Counted from the stretch's first letter, positions 26,401 to 35,161 are shown. The stretch is 64,000 nucleotides of DNA from CAZVKN01 sp964627035 (GCA_964627035.1 CAZVKN010000005.1:62001-126000), one strand, 5' to 3'. A program made the numbers and translations. The notes: generated by a model not told the origin, from the letters alone.

Positions 26401-27242
26401 CGTTCACAGGACCGTTCAGCGAACCTATCGGCATTTATGCGGATGAAGAGCCTGATATTCGCGAACATATATATGATGACGGTTCAGCGGAAGGGTGGTA
26501 CGTTGTCAGTTTCAATTGGAATGACAACCGATTTGGAATCAGGTTTGATTTCGAAGGAGAGGAAGACACCGTAGCCATCTACTGGATTGAATTCCCGGCA
26601 AACGACACGGATCCGGTCAATCTGTACATCGCTGAAGATGACAACGGCGTCCCGGGTGACATCATCGGGGGCAGATTCCAAACAACAGTGACAGAGGAAG
26701 GGCAATTCCACCGTTTCCATTTTCCCGGCGTACAGCAGCCTCATGTCAGCCTCGGTGATTTCGGTATGGAAAGCTGCTGGGTGATTATACATTACACAGA
26801 AGAGAGCCCCGGTTCACCCGGCATCGGTGTTGATTTCGGTAATCCTGATCAGGACCGTAACATGTACTACATGTCTGATCGCGACTGGCAGCCGTTCCCG
26901 AACGGTCAATTGATGGTTCGGATCGGAATCGGTCTGCCTCCAGTGGATGTTCCACCTGCTGATGATCCGGAAATTCCCGCTGTTTTCTCTATCGAGCAGA
27001 ATTTTCCAAATCCTTTTAACAGTGTCAGCCTGCTGCCTATCAATCTGCCTACGGAAACAACGGTTGAGCTGAACCTGTTTGACCTGAGCGGTCGTAACGT
27101 CATAAGCAGGTTATTCGGAAAGCTGTCTGCAGGGCAGCATGTCGCTGAACTGAACAGCGAAGGGCTGACAACCGGAATGTATTTTGTGCAGGTAAAGACA
27201 GCAACCGAAAAGAGTATTGTTAAAATTGCGGTTCTCAAATAA
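23463..27242 (+). CDS. Large secreted multidomain protein with C-terminal sorting domain
   Basis: This is a 1259-residue exported protein. A signal peptide (MKLNRFTLVITLSVLILSGLTQA) is followed by a WD/PQQ-like beta-propeller (about 70-440, repeats of LSxDGxxxxxG), a carboxypeptidase-regulatory domain (about 445-520), fibronectin-III-like stretches, a DOMON/CBM9-like domain (about 680-860, IDGTIDDDEWEGAV), another FN3-like segment and a jelly-roll-like domain. It ends with QNFPNPFNSV...LFDLSGRNV...GMYFVQVKT, the sorting domain of type IX-like secretion. I chose ATG 23463, which has GAGG 7 bases upstream, over 23445. Residues 557-574 are encoded entirely by a family A repeat. The function is unknown; binding of surface polymers is plausible. 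Confidence 0.8.
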   Translation: MKLNRFTLVITLSVLILSGLTQAVDREAFTGETSLVRQNQIQSITSDKNAPKIDVGTFNPPSGTPLRDEGEGELLWHESFENAITEHVALSADGRWVAVGHHLNNERFELRNAEDGEIAIMMEVETGPSYVAISEDGGRAAFAASGNVWVFEREQGEEPVFQFNLGGMYPGPIALSRDGRTLIATGSDRDDRLLRAFCFIDNEQEWTYDADMDTAYNWQGVTLSRDGGIVALTAKYYLYVLDLASGDGIWGTRTYNSESPVAMDHDGTVMALGSLTGRLTLYHREPRGRAYEELWHYSFREARSSWVNCVALSDDGLTLVAGTLDFYEDHYGGSLVLFDTYGDSRPVWMNGQFADEVAEVAVSDDGGIIAATTWGDIGHQTADLVLHERHSDEPFYTLNTPGSLTGVSMSDNGLRILTGGKGTHNRQFGRGGNVYLIEATLPGGHVTGTVTDPDGEPIQGVQVYADNNPYETTTDDEGNYRLLVEVDEVRDIVLRAKKRGYFYGEDEVEVERGETVEGIDMELRGTDPVWAEVWASLGERNVIQLEVVLIDGGMVTGSRVCPKPDVVVGTTTTTIAATDEIPPTPSNSVTPWAEDNVQSETPGRDPQRDVEAYNIYRSFISGGPYTYIGSVELAERMLYHDRENIFPQREYFYVITADFGNGESEYSEEDSGWMADDFLVYDADLEDMDMPDIDGTIDDDEWEGAVIRDVSDVFGYDAPDSAGTAEAYIGFDDDTDNLLIAFKYHTVEQLHDRLGVGVYIDDDDNGLWTYDRPGSEGNYWGYWFDNDEMQGPDLRYRSLSFAPYNIDPYYRFEEPLIDFSDERGYVELEMAIPLGFHDLFEVAVYQPDFTIGLGLFSMHRDDQGAAIFDGWWPQDMRSIVSYPSQFGTIHIPVHLSVPPVAPEEVNVERVEEDLFIEWIDPSEGVDGGDVQDLAGINIFRNDQLVGSEEPDTEEYLDEDVLPGGWYEYVLTAYILEDNEPFTGPFSEPIGIYADEEPDIREHIYDDGSAEGWYVVSFNWNDNRFGIRFDFEGEEDTVAIYWIEFPANDTDPVNLYIAEDDNGVPGDIIGGRFQTTVTEEGQFHRFHFPGVQQPHVSLGDFGMESCWVIIHYTEESPGSPGIGVDFGNPDQDRNMYYMSDRDWQPFPNGQLMVRIGIGLPPVDVPPADDPEIPAVFSIEQNFPNPFNSVSLLPINLPTETTVELNLFDLSGRNVISRLFGKLSAGQHVAELNSEGLTTGMYFVQVKTATEKSIVKIAVLK
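25131..25184. repeat. Family A repeat inserted in frame in a coding region, copy 2
   Basis: Twin hairpins GTCGGGTTTG-TCC-CAAGCCCGAC and GTCGTGGTTG-GGA-CAACCACGAC are enclosed by GGTA...TACC. The element is 54 bp, exactly 18 codons, and reads through as GSRVCPKPDVVVGTTTTT in the host protein, adding a cysteine and a threonine run between two domains. Confidence 0.85.
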
Positions 27243-27250
27243 CCTTCTGC

Positions 27251-28018
27251 ATGAATCAGTCTAATGTCATAATAGTATTCTTAACAGCCTTGCTAATATT
27301 GTCATGTAACGCACCGCACGACAATCCGTTCGACCCGGAGAGTGACAGTTACATACCACAGGAAGAGAGGATAACGGTCGAAGCAAGTGCGACCTCTATG
27401 CACTTCAGGATGTGGGCGCTGATTGACGACCAATATTGGCTGTTTATCAACGCTCAATTTGACGACCCGGACACTGTTGACTCGGTTTGGGTGGTAAAGG
27501 ACACTCTGTGGCTCGGCATGCTCTCGCCGACAGGATCGGACAATCCGACTCACATGCTTGAGATAAATGAAAACAGTCTCTACGATCAGCATGGATTAAT
27601 ACTGCAGAATATTGTCGGGCATGACTTGATTATCCATTTCACAACAGATGACGGTGACACCCTGTCAAGTGATCTGTTTACGCTGAAACGTGTGTTGAAC
27701 AATATACCGGTAGCAATTGAGCCAAACTACAACTCTGTCCTGACTGAGTCCAATCCCACATTGATATGGGACAGTTACGATGCAGAATTCAACTTTTTAT
27801 ACGGAGTGGAAATCACACATGTTGCGGCGTCGGGATTCCGTTCTCTGATCTACGATCAGAGTGGGATCAGCTCAAGCGATACAAGCCACACGACATCCGA
27901 GCCGTTGCAGGTGGTGGAAGATCCCTCATACTACTATTGGACGTTGAAAGTTATTGATGATTTCGGCAACATCGCCAGATCTTTGGAAGCACAATTCAGG
28001 ATAGTTGAAGATGAGTGA
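27251..28018 (+). CDS. Lipoprotein of unknown function
   Basis: The 255-residue product starts with a lipoprotein signal peptide: hydrophobic MNQSNVIIVFLTALLILSC, with Cys19 as the lipid-attachment site. The mature part begins with NPFDPESD, seen in several FCB lipoproteins, then two beta-rich Ig/FN3-like domains. No enzymatic motif was found. It follows the large secreted protein by 8 bp and overlaps the sigma-54 regulator by 8 bp, so the three are probably co-transcribed. Confidence 0.7.
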   Translation: MNQSNVIIVFLTALLILSCNAPHDNPFDPESDSYIPQEERITVEASATSMHFRMWALIDDQYWLFINAQFDDPDTVDSVWVVKDTLWLGMLSPTGSDNPTHMLEINENSLYDQHGLILQNIVGHDLIIHFTTDDGDTLSSDLFTLKRVLNNIPVAIEPNYNSVLTESNPTLIWDSYDAEFNFLYGVEITHVAASGFRSLIYDQSGISSSDTSHTTSEPLQVVEDPSYYYWTLKVIDDFGNIARSLEAQFRIVEDE

Positions 28019-29495
28019 TACCGATAAACTGAACGAAAGCGGGTTGAAACTGCTGGTTGAAGCTGCACAGGCGCTTCTGATGGAGAACAACCTCGATGAG
28101 CTGCTCCCGCGACTCCTCGATAAAGCGTTTGATGTCGGAGGTGCTGAACGGGGTTATATACTCCTGCGAGATGATTCCGGTAATCTGACGCCATCAGTGA
28201 CTCGCGGGATTGAACCGGGATCAAACCCTCAGGGTGATCCTTCCTGGTCTATCATAGAGACCGCACTGAATGAGCGGAGACCGGTAATCTCGCGGGATGC
28301 CAACCGTGACCCCCGCTTCAGCGGTGCCGAATCACTCATCATTCAGGGAATCAGATCCACCGTTTGCATTCCTCTTGAATCACGCGGCACTCGTCTCGGT
28401 GCTCTCTATCTTGATGCTACCGGAATCGGTAAACTGACAGATGATGAACTGCCGCTGCTTGAGGCGTTCGGATCGCTGGCAGGATTGGCGTTGGCGCGAA
28501 CGATAGAACTCGACGACACTCGTAAAGCTCTGCAGGCTGCAGCGGGTAACCCAAGATTTCCTGAGATTGTCGGTCAGTCAGACAGCATGAATATACTGTT
28601 TGACCGCCTTGAACGAATCGCCGCTGCCGATCTGCCGGTGTTTATCAGCGGTGAGAGCGGAACCGGCAAGGAGCTGGTTGCTAAGGCTATTCACAGAATC
28701 GGATCAAGAAAGGACAAGCAGTTCAGTGCTATATTCTGTGGTAATCTCTCACCTGAACTGTTGGAGAGTGAGCTTTTCGGATTCAAGAAAGGGGCGTTTA
28801 CGGGGGCTGTCACCGATAAACCGGGGCTGCTCGATATTGCAGATAAAGGGATTCTCTTCCTCGACGAGATTGCGGACGTGCCCCCTGTCATTCAGGCAAA
28901 GCTGCTCCGTTTCCTTCAGGACGGATATTACCAGCGACTGGGCGATCCGATCCAGCGTCATGCGGATGTCAGAGTTTTGTCGGCTACCAATAAAAATATC
29001 ACTGAGGAGATTTCAGCAGGCAGATTCAGAGAGGATCTCTACTATCGGCTGAATGTGCTGACAATTGAGCTTCCACCTCTGCGGGAACGAGACGGAGACA
29101 TTCCGCTTCTCGCAGGGACTATTCTGGCACGAGTTGCAGCGCGAACCGGTCAGTCACCTCGCCGCATCTCACCCGGTGCATTGGATAAATTGTCAAGCTA
29201 CAGATGGACAGGTAACGTTCGGGAGCTTGAGAATGTCCTTGCAAGAGCTGCTGTGCTGGCAATCGGAGAGATTATTGAACCCGAGGATCTCGACTTAAGC
29301 TATAACGGTAAAGATGTCAAAACCGTTCAACCGGGGGAGCTGCAGGATCTGCAGAGCATGACCAAAGCACACATCCTTGCGATCCTGAAACAGACAGAAG
29401 GAAATCGCAGTGAAGCAGCCAGAATACTCGGCGTTAGCAGGCGATATCTTCAGAAGAGTCTGGCGAAATGGCGTGAAGAGGGACAGGATGTGTGA
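28011..29495 (+). CDS. GAF-domain sigma-54-dependent transcriptional activator
   Basis: The protein (494 residues from ATG 28011) has a GAF sensor domain (about 18-165), an AAA+ sigma-54 interaction domain (about 185-420) and a Fis-type helix-turn-helix (about 450-490, NRSEAARILGVSRRYLQKSL). The AAA+ domain has Walker A GESGTGKE (216-223), the sigma-54 contact loop GAFTGA (263-268), Walker B ILFLDEIA and the second arginine region FREDLYYRLNV. There is no receiver domain, so the input is probably a ligand or protein bound by GAF, or phosphorylation by the adjacent kinase (inferred). A TTG at 28005 is an alternative start. Confidence 0.93.
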   Translation: MSDTDKLNESGLKLLVEAAQALLMENNLDELLPRLLDKAFDVGGAERGYILLRDDSGNLTPSVTRGIEPGSNPQGDPSWSIIETALNERRPVISRDANRDPRFSGAESLIIQGIRSTVCIPLESRGTRLGALYLDATGIGKLTDDELPLLEAFGSLAGLALARTIELDDTRKALQAAAGNPRFPEIVGQSDSMNILFDRLERIAAADLPVFISGESGTGKELVAKAIHRIGSRKDKQFSAIFCGNLSPELLESELFGFKKGAFTGAVTDKPGLLDIADKGILFLDEIADVPPVIQAKLLRFLQDGYYQRLGDPIQRHADVRVLSATNKNITEEISAGRFREDLYYRLNVLTIELPPLRERDGDIPLLAGTILARVAARTGQSPRRISPGALDKLSSYRWTGNVRELENVLARAAVLAIGEIIEPEDLDLSYNGKDVKTVQPGELQDLQSMTKAHILAILKQTEGNRSEAARILGVSRRYLQKSLAKWREEGQDV

Positions 29496-29500
29496 ATCCA

Positions 29501-29599
29501 GCCTATCTGTCGAACTACCCGCTGTCAGGTCGCCGCACCTGACAGCAGGTAATTTGACATTATGTTGGCTATGCTGTCAGCCACGGCGGGCTGACAGCA
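29501..29599 (-). repeat. Family B twin-hairpin repeat, copy 3
   Basis: Hairpins at 29521-29546 (CTGTCAGGTCGCCGCACCTG-ACAG) and 29573-29598 (CTGTCAGCCACGGCGGGCTG-ACAG) lie 26 bases apart. The second keeps G:C pairs where the 35256 and 48309 copies have A:T. A weak arm (CTATCTGTCGAACTACC) precedes it; the other arm is absent and a family A repeat follows at once. Confidence 0.85.
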
Positions 29600-29609
29600 G
29601 GTTTCAAAG

Positions 29610-29663
29610 TCCGACGGTCGAGGTTGAGCCCGATCATCGGGTTGAGGACAACCCCGACTACAG
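29610..29663. repeat. Family A repeat, copy 3
   Basis: The right arm CGGGTTGAGGACAACCCCGACTACAG is intact, while the left arm (CCGACGGTCGAGGTTGAGCCCGA) is diverged. It lies in the leader of the kinase gene, about 40 bp before its ATG. Confidence 0.7.
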
Positions 29664-29704
29664 TTGTTACGCTTTTCTACGCCCGTCCCGGTAGGAATCA
29701 GATA

Positions 29705-31291
29705 ATGGCACTTGAGGATCTCTTTGACATAGGGCAGCCGATTCATGTCGGACAGATAGCTACATCTTACCCGGCTACACGAAAGGACAACGGTGACAAA
29801 GTCCTGCTGAAGGTCATTCATCCCCAGTTGACCGATGACCCTGAGCTGGTCGAGCGGTTCAGACGCGAGGGTGAGGCGATGTTGAGTGTGGAACATCCCT
29901 GTGTCGTGCAGCTCCTCGACTTTGGCGAAGAGGACGGGATACCGTATCTGGCATTGGAATGGGTTGACGGAGGGACACTGGATGACCAGATTGCATCCGG
30001 ACCGCTGCCACAGGATAGAATTGAGCGGTTGGCTTCTGACATGCTGAGCGGTCTTTCTGCCGTGCACACTGTCGGTCTGCTTCACCGCGATCTTAAGCCG
30101 GATAACATCCTCCTGACGCGTGAAGGCAGTGCTAAACTCGCCGATTTTTCACTGGTAGGCTATGAGAATTTCTCCGGATTAACCCAGCACGGTGCATTGG
30201 TCGGATCACCGGCGTACATGGCTCCGGAACTGATTCAAGGGAAAACTGCAACCGTTCAGAGCGATTTGTACGGAATCGGAATAATCCTGCTCGAAGCGTT
30301 GACCGGATCAAATCCGTTTGCATCCAACGATCCGATGGTCAGCCTGGAACTGATCAGAACAGTTGTGTTGCCAAAACTTTCCGAGAGGACACAGATCAAT
30401 CGTGACCTCGCACGGATGATTGACAGACTTGTCGAACGTGATCCGGGTGATCGTCCGGCTTCAGCGGAAACTGCGATTTCCGGAGAGCAGGATGAGCAGA
30501 AGGGTGCTGCTATTGAAGCTTCAAAGCAGCAGACGCTATCACATGCAATAACACGGCACAGACGGAACACAAACCTGTTGCTCTATGGGATATGGATCGT
30601 CGGAATCGTGATGGCAATTACTTCATGGTGGATTTTCAGAGATCCTGCACCTGATAGCAAAAATCTACCTGAGTTTGCGACACCGATGGAAACGGAAACT
30701 GTTAATCTTGACAGTTCAGTTGCCCAAACTGCTGAAGAAAGAGCAGAGACGGTCGAGCCTGAGTTTCCCACGGATGAAGAGAGCATAGTTTCAGCTTTAC
30801 CGAACACAAGTGAAAAGATCTCAACGATGCCGATGATGCCGAAGCCGGGAAGACTCACGATAATCGCCATTCCGTGGGCGCAAGTTTCGGTTGATTATGA
30901 GCCGATTGGCGTAACACCGATTGGAACATTGGAGCTGACTCCGGGAGGACACTATGTGCAGTTTGACCACATACTTTACCCGTCCTTTGAAACAGAATTT
31001 ATTGTCAAGGAAGGAAAGACGGATACTTTGATCGTACACATGAGTGGTGAAGTTAATGTCATTGCAGACCCATACGGCTTTCTGATTGTGAACGGTGAAG
31101 AGATTGGGTGGCTGCCCGGATCAGGATCGCTGATATTGTCACCGGGAATGCATTGGTTTGAGGTGACACATCCGGAGTTGGAAAACTGGACGGATTCGGT
31201 AAATATCGTGCGTGGAAGACAGACTATCAACATTGATCTGACAAACGGCACGATGATTGCGCAGTTAAATAGTAGTGGACTGTCGAAATAA
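29705..31291 (+). CDS. Membrane Ser/Thr protein kinase with PEGA-like extracytoplasmic repeats
   Basis: This Hanks-type kinase (528 residues) has the ATP-anchoring Lys36 (VLLKVIHP), the catalytic loop HRDLKPDN (127-134) and APE (173-175). The magnesium motif is DFS (147-149) instead of DFG, and the glycine-rich loop is degenerate (IGQPIHVGQIA). A membrane helix (about 284-306) leads to an outside region with two PEGA-like repeats (about 380-525; GRLTIIAIPWAQVSVDYEPIG is typical, given in outline). I start at ATG 29705 (AGGA upstream); the longer frame to 29624 would translate a repeat. With the sigma-54 activator upstream it looks like a signalling pair. Confidence 0.88.
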   Translation: MALEDLFDIGQPIHVGQIATSYPATRKDNGDKVLLKVIHPQLTDDPELVERFRREGEAMLSVEHPCVVQLLDFGEEDGIPYLALEWVDGGTLDDQIASGPLPQDRIERLASDMLSGLSAVHTVGLLHRDLKPDNILLTREGSAKLADFSLVGYENFSGLTQHGALVGSPAYMAPELIQGKTATVQSDLYGIGIILLEALTGSNPFASNDPMVSLELIRTVVLPKLSERTQINRDLARMIDRLVERDPGDRPASAETAISGEQDEQKGAAIEASKQQTLSHAITRHRRNTNLLLYGIWIVGIVMAITSWWIFRDPAPDSKNLPEFATPMETETVNLDSSVAQTAEERAETVEPEFPTDEESIVSALPNTSEKISTMPMMPKPGRLTIIAIPWAQVSVDYEPIGVTPIGTLELTPGGHYVQFDHILYPSFETEFIVKEGKTDTLIVHMSGEVNVIADPYGFLIVNGEEIGWLPGSGSLILSPGMHWFEVTHPELENWTDSVNIVRGRQTINIDLTNGTMIAQLNSSGLSK

Positions 31292-31303
31292 TAGACAATT
31301 ACT

Positions 31304-31360
31304 CGTAGTCGGACTTGTCTCAAGTTCGACTGTCGGGGTTGAGGACAACCCCGACTACAG
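31304..31360. repeat. Family A repeat, copy 4
   Basis: Twin hairpins GTCGGACTTG-TCT-CAAGTTCGAC and GTCGGGGTTG-AGGA-CAACCCCGAC lie between GTA and TAC ends. The repeat begins 12 bp after the kinase stop and lies 20 bp before the kelch gene ATG. Confidence 0.85.
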
Positions 31361-31380
31361 AGTCATACCCCTATAAAACG

Positions 31381-32646
31381 ATGAAACAGAAACTGATAAT
31401 AACTTTGACTGTCATAGCTTTTTCTGCTCTGCTCTCCATGCTCTTCGCAGAGTGGGAGTGGAGTGAAGTCAGTCAGATGCGTCAACCAAGGATGGAACAC
31501 ATGAGCGCTGTCGTCAACGGCGAAATTTATGTGTTCGGCGGACGGCAGATGCAAATGCGCCCCAGACGGAATGTTGTGCTCGCAAACGCTGAAAAATATG
31601 ACCCGGTTGAGGATGAGTGGAGCGCTATCAGACCCATGCCCTATCCGCTGTATCTCGCTGATGCAGTCGCTGTAGGAGAGATGATTTACATCTTCGGGGG
31701 GGTTACTTCACAGAGGATGCTGCAGCCGATTGACTCTGTTCTCGTGTATGACACCGAACGCAACGGATATCGTGTTATTGGTCGAATGCCTGATGCCAAG
31801 TATTCAATGGAAGTAACTTACTTCCCACGGAGAGGAGAAATTTTGGTAGCAGGAGGAATTGGACAAAGCCTCGATGATTTTTTCAGGACAACGTGGTGGT
31901 ACGACATCCGTGAAAATGAGTGGAGCGACGGTTTCAATCTGCCGAGACCTTTGGCAAAATTTGGGATGGCTGTCGGTGCTGATTCATTATGGATAACCGG
32001 GGGGTTTTCATTCGGCGGTCCTCAAAACAGGTGTCACGTCATGACACAGCGGGGTTGGGGAGTCCGTGCTGAATTGCCGGTGCAGTGCGGCGATCCCGGC
32101 TCTGTATTTCTCGGCGACACACTCATCAATGCTGGTGGTACTGGAAGCCGTCGAGGTGAGGAATTTTATCTTAATGATGTCTTTGCATTTACTCCCGGTG
32201 AGGATGAATGGAGAAGATTGCCTGAGATGAACCTCAGTCGCACAAGCTTTGAGCTTGTTGCACTCGGCGATTCTGCTGTCTATGCCATCGGAGGATTGAA
32301 CCGCCATAATCACCGACAGTGGGACATCCTCAGCAGTGTCGAAATGTACTACAACGATGTTGGTATGAACGCTGTCCCGGGCGTTCAGGACGAATCGTCA
32401 CCGGAATTCAGCATCAACATCTCGCCGAATCCTTCACATGGATTGGTGAGGTTCAACCTCCCCTTCATTGACAGCCGAATTAAGATATTTGACCTTCATG
32501 GGAGAATTGTTGCCGGTCAATTCCATTCCGAAGGAGGGGTGTGGACATGGAACAGTGTCGGCTATCCGACCGGAACCTATTTCTATGCAGTTACTCTCGG
32601 AACAGGCAGTTCTCCGATCACCGGGCGAATTTACGTCGTGAAATGA
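31381..32646 (+). CDS. Secreted kelch-repeat protein with C-terminal sorting domain
   Basis: The 421-residue product has a signal peptide (MKQKLIITLTVIAFSALLSMLFA), then about six kelch blades (about 30-325) recognisable by GG doublets followed by paired aromatic residues (IYVFGG, IYIFGG, ILVAGG, LWITGG, VYAIGG). It ends with ISPNPSHGLVRFNLP...IFDLHGRIVAG...YFYAVTL, a variant sorting domain. Kelch propellers usually bind protein or sugar; the ligand is unknown. ATG 31381 is chosen because the longer frame reads through a family A repeat and has no signal peptide. The next gene overlaps by 4 bp. Confidence 0.82.
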   Translation: MKQKLIITLTVIAFSALLSMLFAEWEWSEVSQMRQPRMEHMSAVVNGEIYVFGGRQMQMRPRRNVVLANAEKYDPVEDEWSAIRPMPYPLYLADAVAVGEMIYIFGGVTSQRMLQPIDSVLVYDTERNGYRVIGRMPDAKYSMEVTYFPRRGEILVAGGIGQSLDDFFRTTWWYDIRENEWSDGFNLPRPLAKFGMAVGADSLWITGGFSFGGPQNRCHVMTQRGWGVRAELPVQCGDPGSVFLGDTLINAGGTGSRRGEEFYLNDVFAFTPGEDEWRRLPEMNLSRTSFELVALGDSAVYAIGGLNRHNHRQWDILSSVEMYYNDVGMNAVPGVQDESSPEFSINISPNPSHGLVRFNLPFIDSRIKIFDLHGRIVAGQFHSEGGVWTWNSVGYPTGTYFYAVTLGTGSSPITGRIYVVK

Positions 32647-33425
32647 TCCTATCCATAACAGTTCTAATCATATCATTAGTCACTGTTCCACTGTTCGGGC
32701 AGTCGGAAGAAGCTTGGAACGCCTATCTCGCCGGAAACTTTGAGCAGGTCGAGCAGTTGCTGACCGCAGCAGTTGAAGACAGCTCACTGTCCGACGTTCA
32801 ACTTGCGCGTTACTATCTCGCACTCGGCTGCAGCGATGCGATGCGCAACCGTTCCACCTCCGCCACTACCGCATTTGAACGGGCACTCGATCTCGATCCA
32901 TCTATAAAACTGACATCATCAGATATCCCGCCTCCTGTGTGGCAACTGTTTGAGCCGGTGCGAAATCGAATGCCTTACACGAAGGATCAGCCTGAAATAT
33001 CGGATGAGATCCTCGAACAGATCAGAAAATCAGCGGTAGATACCGTCAGGATAACCGATACAACCTACCTGAAGAGATCCGCTATCGTGAATTCGTTGAT
33101 CTTCCCCGGGTGGGGGCATCTGAAGGAAGGAGATCGAAAAGGGTGGATATTTATGGGAACGGAGGTGGCTTTGCTCACAGGATGGGTAGCATCATCCGTT
33201 CTGACAGTCAAAGCGCGTGAAGAATACATGGACACCAGATCAGTCGAAGACATCACCGCAAAATATGACAACTATAACAATTACTATCGTCTAACAATAG
33301 GATTTGCTGCTGCTGCAGTCGTCAATTATGTTTACAGTCAATTTGATTTTTTCCGTTCGGATCCGATGTTGGCTTTCAACCCATCAGACAGATCCGTTCA
33401 CCTCACCCTATCGTTCAACCTGTGA
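32643..33425 (+). CDS. DUF5683-like membrane protein with TPR-like N-terminus
   Basis: The 260-residue protein starts with a signal peptide (MILSITVLIISLVTVPLFG), followed by a TPR-like helical domain (about 22-110) and then three hydrophobic segments. The segment RSAIVNSLIFPGWGHLKEGD followed by KGW resembles the conserved PGWGQ...G...KG pattern of DUF5683. The ATGA overlap with the kelch gene sets the start. Function is unknown; these proteins are common beside surface-protein genes in FCB genomes. It is the last plus-strand gene in the window. Confidence 0.65.
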   Translation: MILSITVLIISLVTVPLFGQSEEAWNAYLAGNFEQVEQLLTAAVEDSSLSDVQLARYYLALGCSDAMRNRSTSATTAFERALDLDPSIKLTSSDIPPPVWQLFEPVRNRMPYTKDQPEISDEILEQIRKSAVDTVRITDTTYLKRSAIVNSLIFPGWGHLKEGDRKGWIFMGTEVALLTGWVASSVLTVKAREEYMDTRSVEDITAKYDNYNNYYRLTIGFAAAAVVNYVYSQFDFFRSDPMLAFNPSDRSVHLTLSFNL

Positions 33426-33459
33426 ACAGACTTCACAGTGGATGCGAATCCTGTTCACA
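33421..33459. terminator. Inverted repeat in a convergent gene gap
   Basis: TGTGAACAG (33421-33429) and CTGTTCACA (33451-33459) form a perfect 9-bp stem with a 21-base loop between convergent genes. There is no clear U-run. It may terminate transcription from both sides. Confidence 0.35.
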
Positions 33460-33472
33460 AGTTGTAAGTTTG

Positions 33473-35161
33473 TCACTCTTTCAGAATTTTCAGCCATGTC
33501 TGTCGCAGCTGTCGGTCATTCTCGTTTAGATAGTCCTCAGCCAGCATTTTCACTCCGAGTCGCTGCCATTGATTTTCGTCAATGAACGGCGGCTTCTCGA
33601 GATAATTGAATCTCTTTACGCCGTTATCCCGCAAAAGACCTATTAACTCCTCCAAATCAGTTGCTGATTTTACGTTATACCAGGGGCTGATATGAGATTG
33701 CAGCGCACAATCTCCCGCCATCCACCACATCGAGGTCACAATCGGCGTTGAACCGGCGTTCGCTATCCATCGGTTCAATTCGCGATTATCCGCTCGCACA
33801 TCATGAAGAGCAAACAGAGAATATATCTGCCCGACTACAGAAAACACAATTAACACAACGATCAAGACCCGCGCTTCTTTAACGGATTTCCACCATCGTC
33901 TCAGCCTGATTGTCGCGAGGAAGAGAACTAAAGGAACGGCAGTCAGAATCAGACGCGCCCCCCAATGGATCCCGGAAGAGGTCGGGGAGGCGATTGAATA
34001 GAGAACTATGTACAGCGCACAGCCGATCCACAGGAAATTCACCATCGGTCGCTTCTCCCCCTTGAAGCTCGTCAATGCCAAAATCGCAACCGGAACAATC
34101 CAAAATAGCCCGCCTGACACGCTCATGTATGCCGGGTGATTGGTAGCGGTGAGTACTTTTATCCAATAAAAACTGAAGGTCACACCGATTGCAATCGAAA
34201 TCCACAGCCAGGCTCTCCTGTTACGTCGCCATTTTCTTCTGAACAGCAACGCAGCCAAGGGGACTAATCCGGCAAACGACAGGATGAATCTGTGAAATCC
34301 GGTAAAGAGAGCTACATAGAAATTCCTAATCCAAGCAACGATCATACCGGCAGCACTCTGAAACTGCTGACCCTCTACATTGGTGGTTAGGTGCAGTGGA
34401 ATCAACTGACCTGAGAATAGTAAATTGAGTAATGCACCGATGCCCATCCCAAAGAGTATCCCGAGCAGATAAAGCGGAACCGCCTTTTTATTCCTGCCGG
34501 TCTGCTTCCAAAAGAGTAACGTTACGAGCACCCATATAACTGCCTCCGTGCGCATCGCTGCACCCAGACTGATCGCAAATCCAGAAGCAACGAGCAGAAG
34601 CTGTGACGTGATTGAATCGGATGATTGATTGTAACTCTGAAAGAGTGCCACAAATGACAGCAGCACCAGTGCCATCGCCCAGGTGTGTTCCCACAGGGTC
34701 ATGCTGTAGAACAGCAGAGGTGATGCGAATGCAAGCAGAAGAATGTAAACTGAAGCGCTGCGTTTGGGTCGTTGGTAGGTCCACAGCATCCAGCCTGCAG
34801 ACAGCGTTACCAAACCACCGAGAAGTGACAGCAGATGCGGTCCGATTTTTCCAAACATCGCAGCAAACATCCCGGCAGACACCATGAATATGATCGGAAA
34901 CGTAGGAATCTGGTAGTTCCCGCGAAGAATGCCAAATGGAGATGCCAACGGTCTGAACTTACCGTCATCATCAAACTTTGCACCGGCATAGGGAATTTTA
35001 ATGTTCCCGTTGTCAGAAAATGACTGTGCACCCTGGTATTTGATACCGTTATCCAATCCCCAAAAGGAAGGCTTCGGCATCCATAGCCAGAACAGTATAT
35101 AAATCAGTGTTACACCGACGAAAACGATAGATTCACGGCGGCGTTGTGGTGATAACTGCAT
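33473..35161 (-). CDS. GT-C-type membrane glycosyltransferase-like protein
   Basis: This 562-residue protein has 10-12 predicted membrane segments. A large first periplasmic loop (about 32-85) contains the acidic region FWGLDNGIKYQGAQ, the position of catalytic Asp/Glu in GT-C enzymes of the ArnT/mannosyltransferase kind. Its C-terminal part is a soluble periplasmic domain (about 470-562). It would transfer a sugar from a polyprenyl-phosphate donor outside the inner membrane. It stands alone, with no Shine-Dalgarno seen, downstream of a repeat cluster. It is not closely similar to the GT-C protein at 11163. Confidence 0.65.
   Translation of the reverse strand: MQLSPQRRRESIVFVGVTLIYILFWLWMPKPSFWGLDNGIKYQGAQSFSDNGNIKIPYAGAKFDDDGKFRPLASPFGILRGNYQIPTFPIIFMVSAGMFAAMFGKIGPHLLSLLGGLVTLSAGWMLWTYQRPKRSASVYILLLAFASPLLFYSMTLWEHTWAMALVLLSFVALFQSYNQSSDSITSQLLLVASGFAISLGAAMRTEAVIWVLVTLLFWKQTGRNKKAVPLYLLGILFGMGIGALLNLLFSGQLIPLHLTTNVEGQQFQSAAGMIVAWIRNFYVALFTGFHRFILSFAGLVPLAALLFRRKWRRNRRAWLWISIAIGVTFSFYWIKVLTATNHPAYMSVSGGLFWIVPVAILALTSFKGEKRPMVNFLWIGCALYIVLYSIASPTSSGIHWGARLILTAVPLVLFLATIRLRRWWKSVKEARVLIVVLIVFSVVGQIYSLFALHDVRADNRELNRWIANAGSTPIVTSMWWMAGDCALQSHISPWYNVKSATDLEELIGLLRDNGVKRFNYLEKPPFIDENQWQRLGVKMLAEDYLNENDRQLRQTWLKILKE

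Noticed and set aside
29624..29704. Upstream extension of the kinase gene
   Set aside because: The extra 27 codons read through a family A repeat and intergenic DNA, while ATG 29705 begins the natural kinase N-terminus.
31315..31380. Upstream extension of the kelch gene
   Set aside because: It translates a family A repeat and would hide the signal peptide that starts at ATG 31381.
32541..32642. Upstream extension of the DUF5683-like gene
   Set aside because: It overlaps the kelch coding end in another frame; the ATGA junction at 32643 gives a proper signal peptide.
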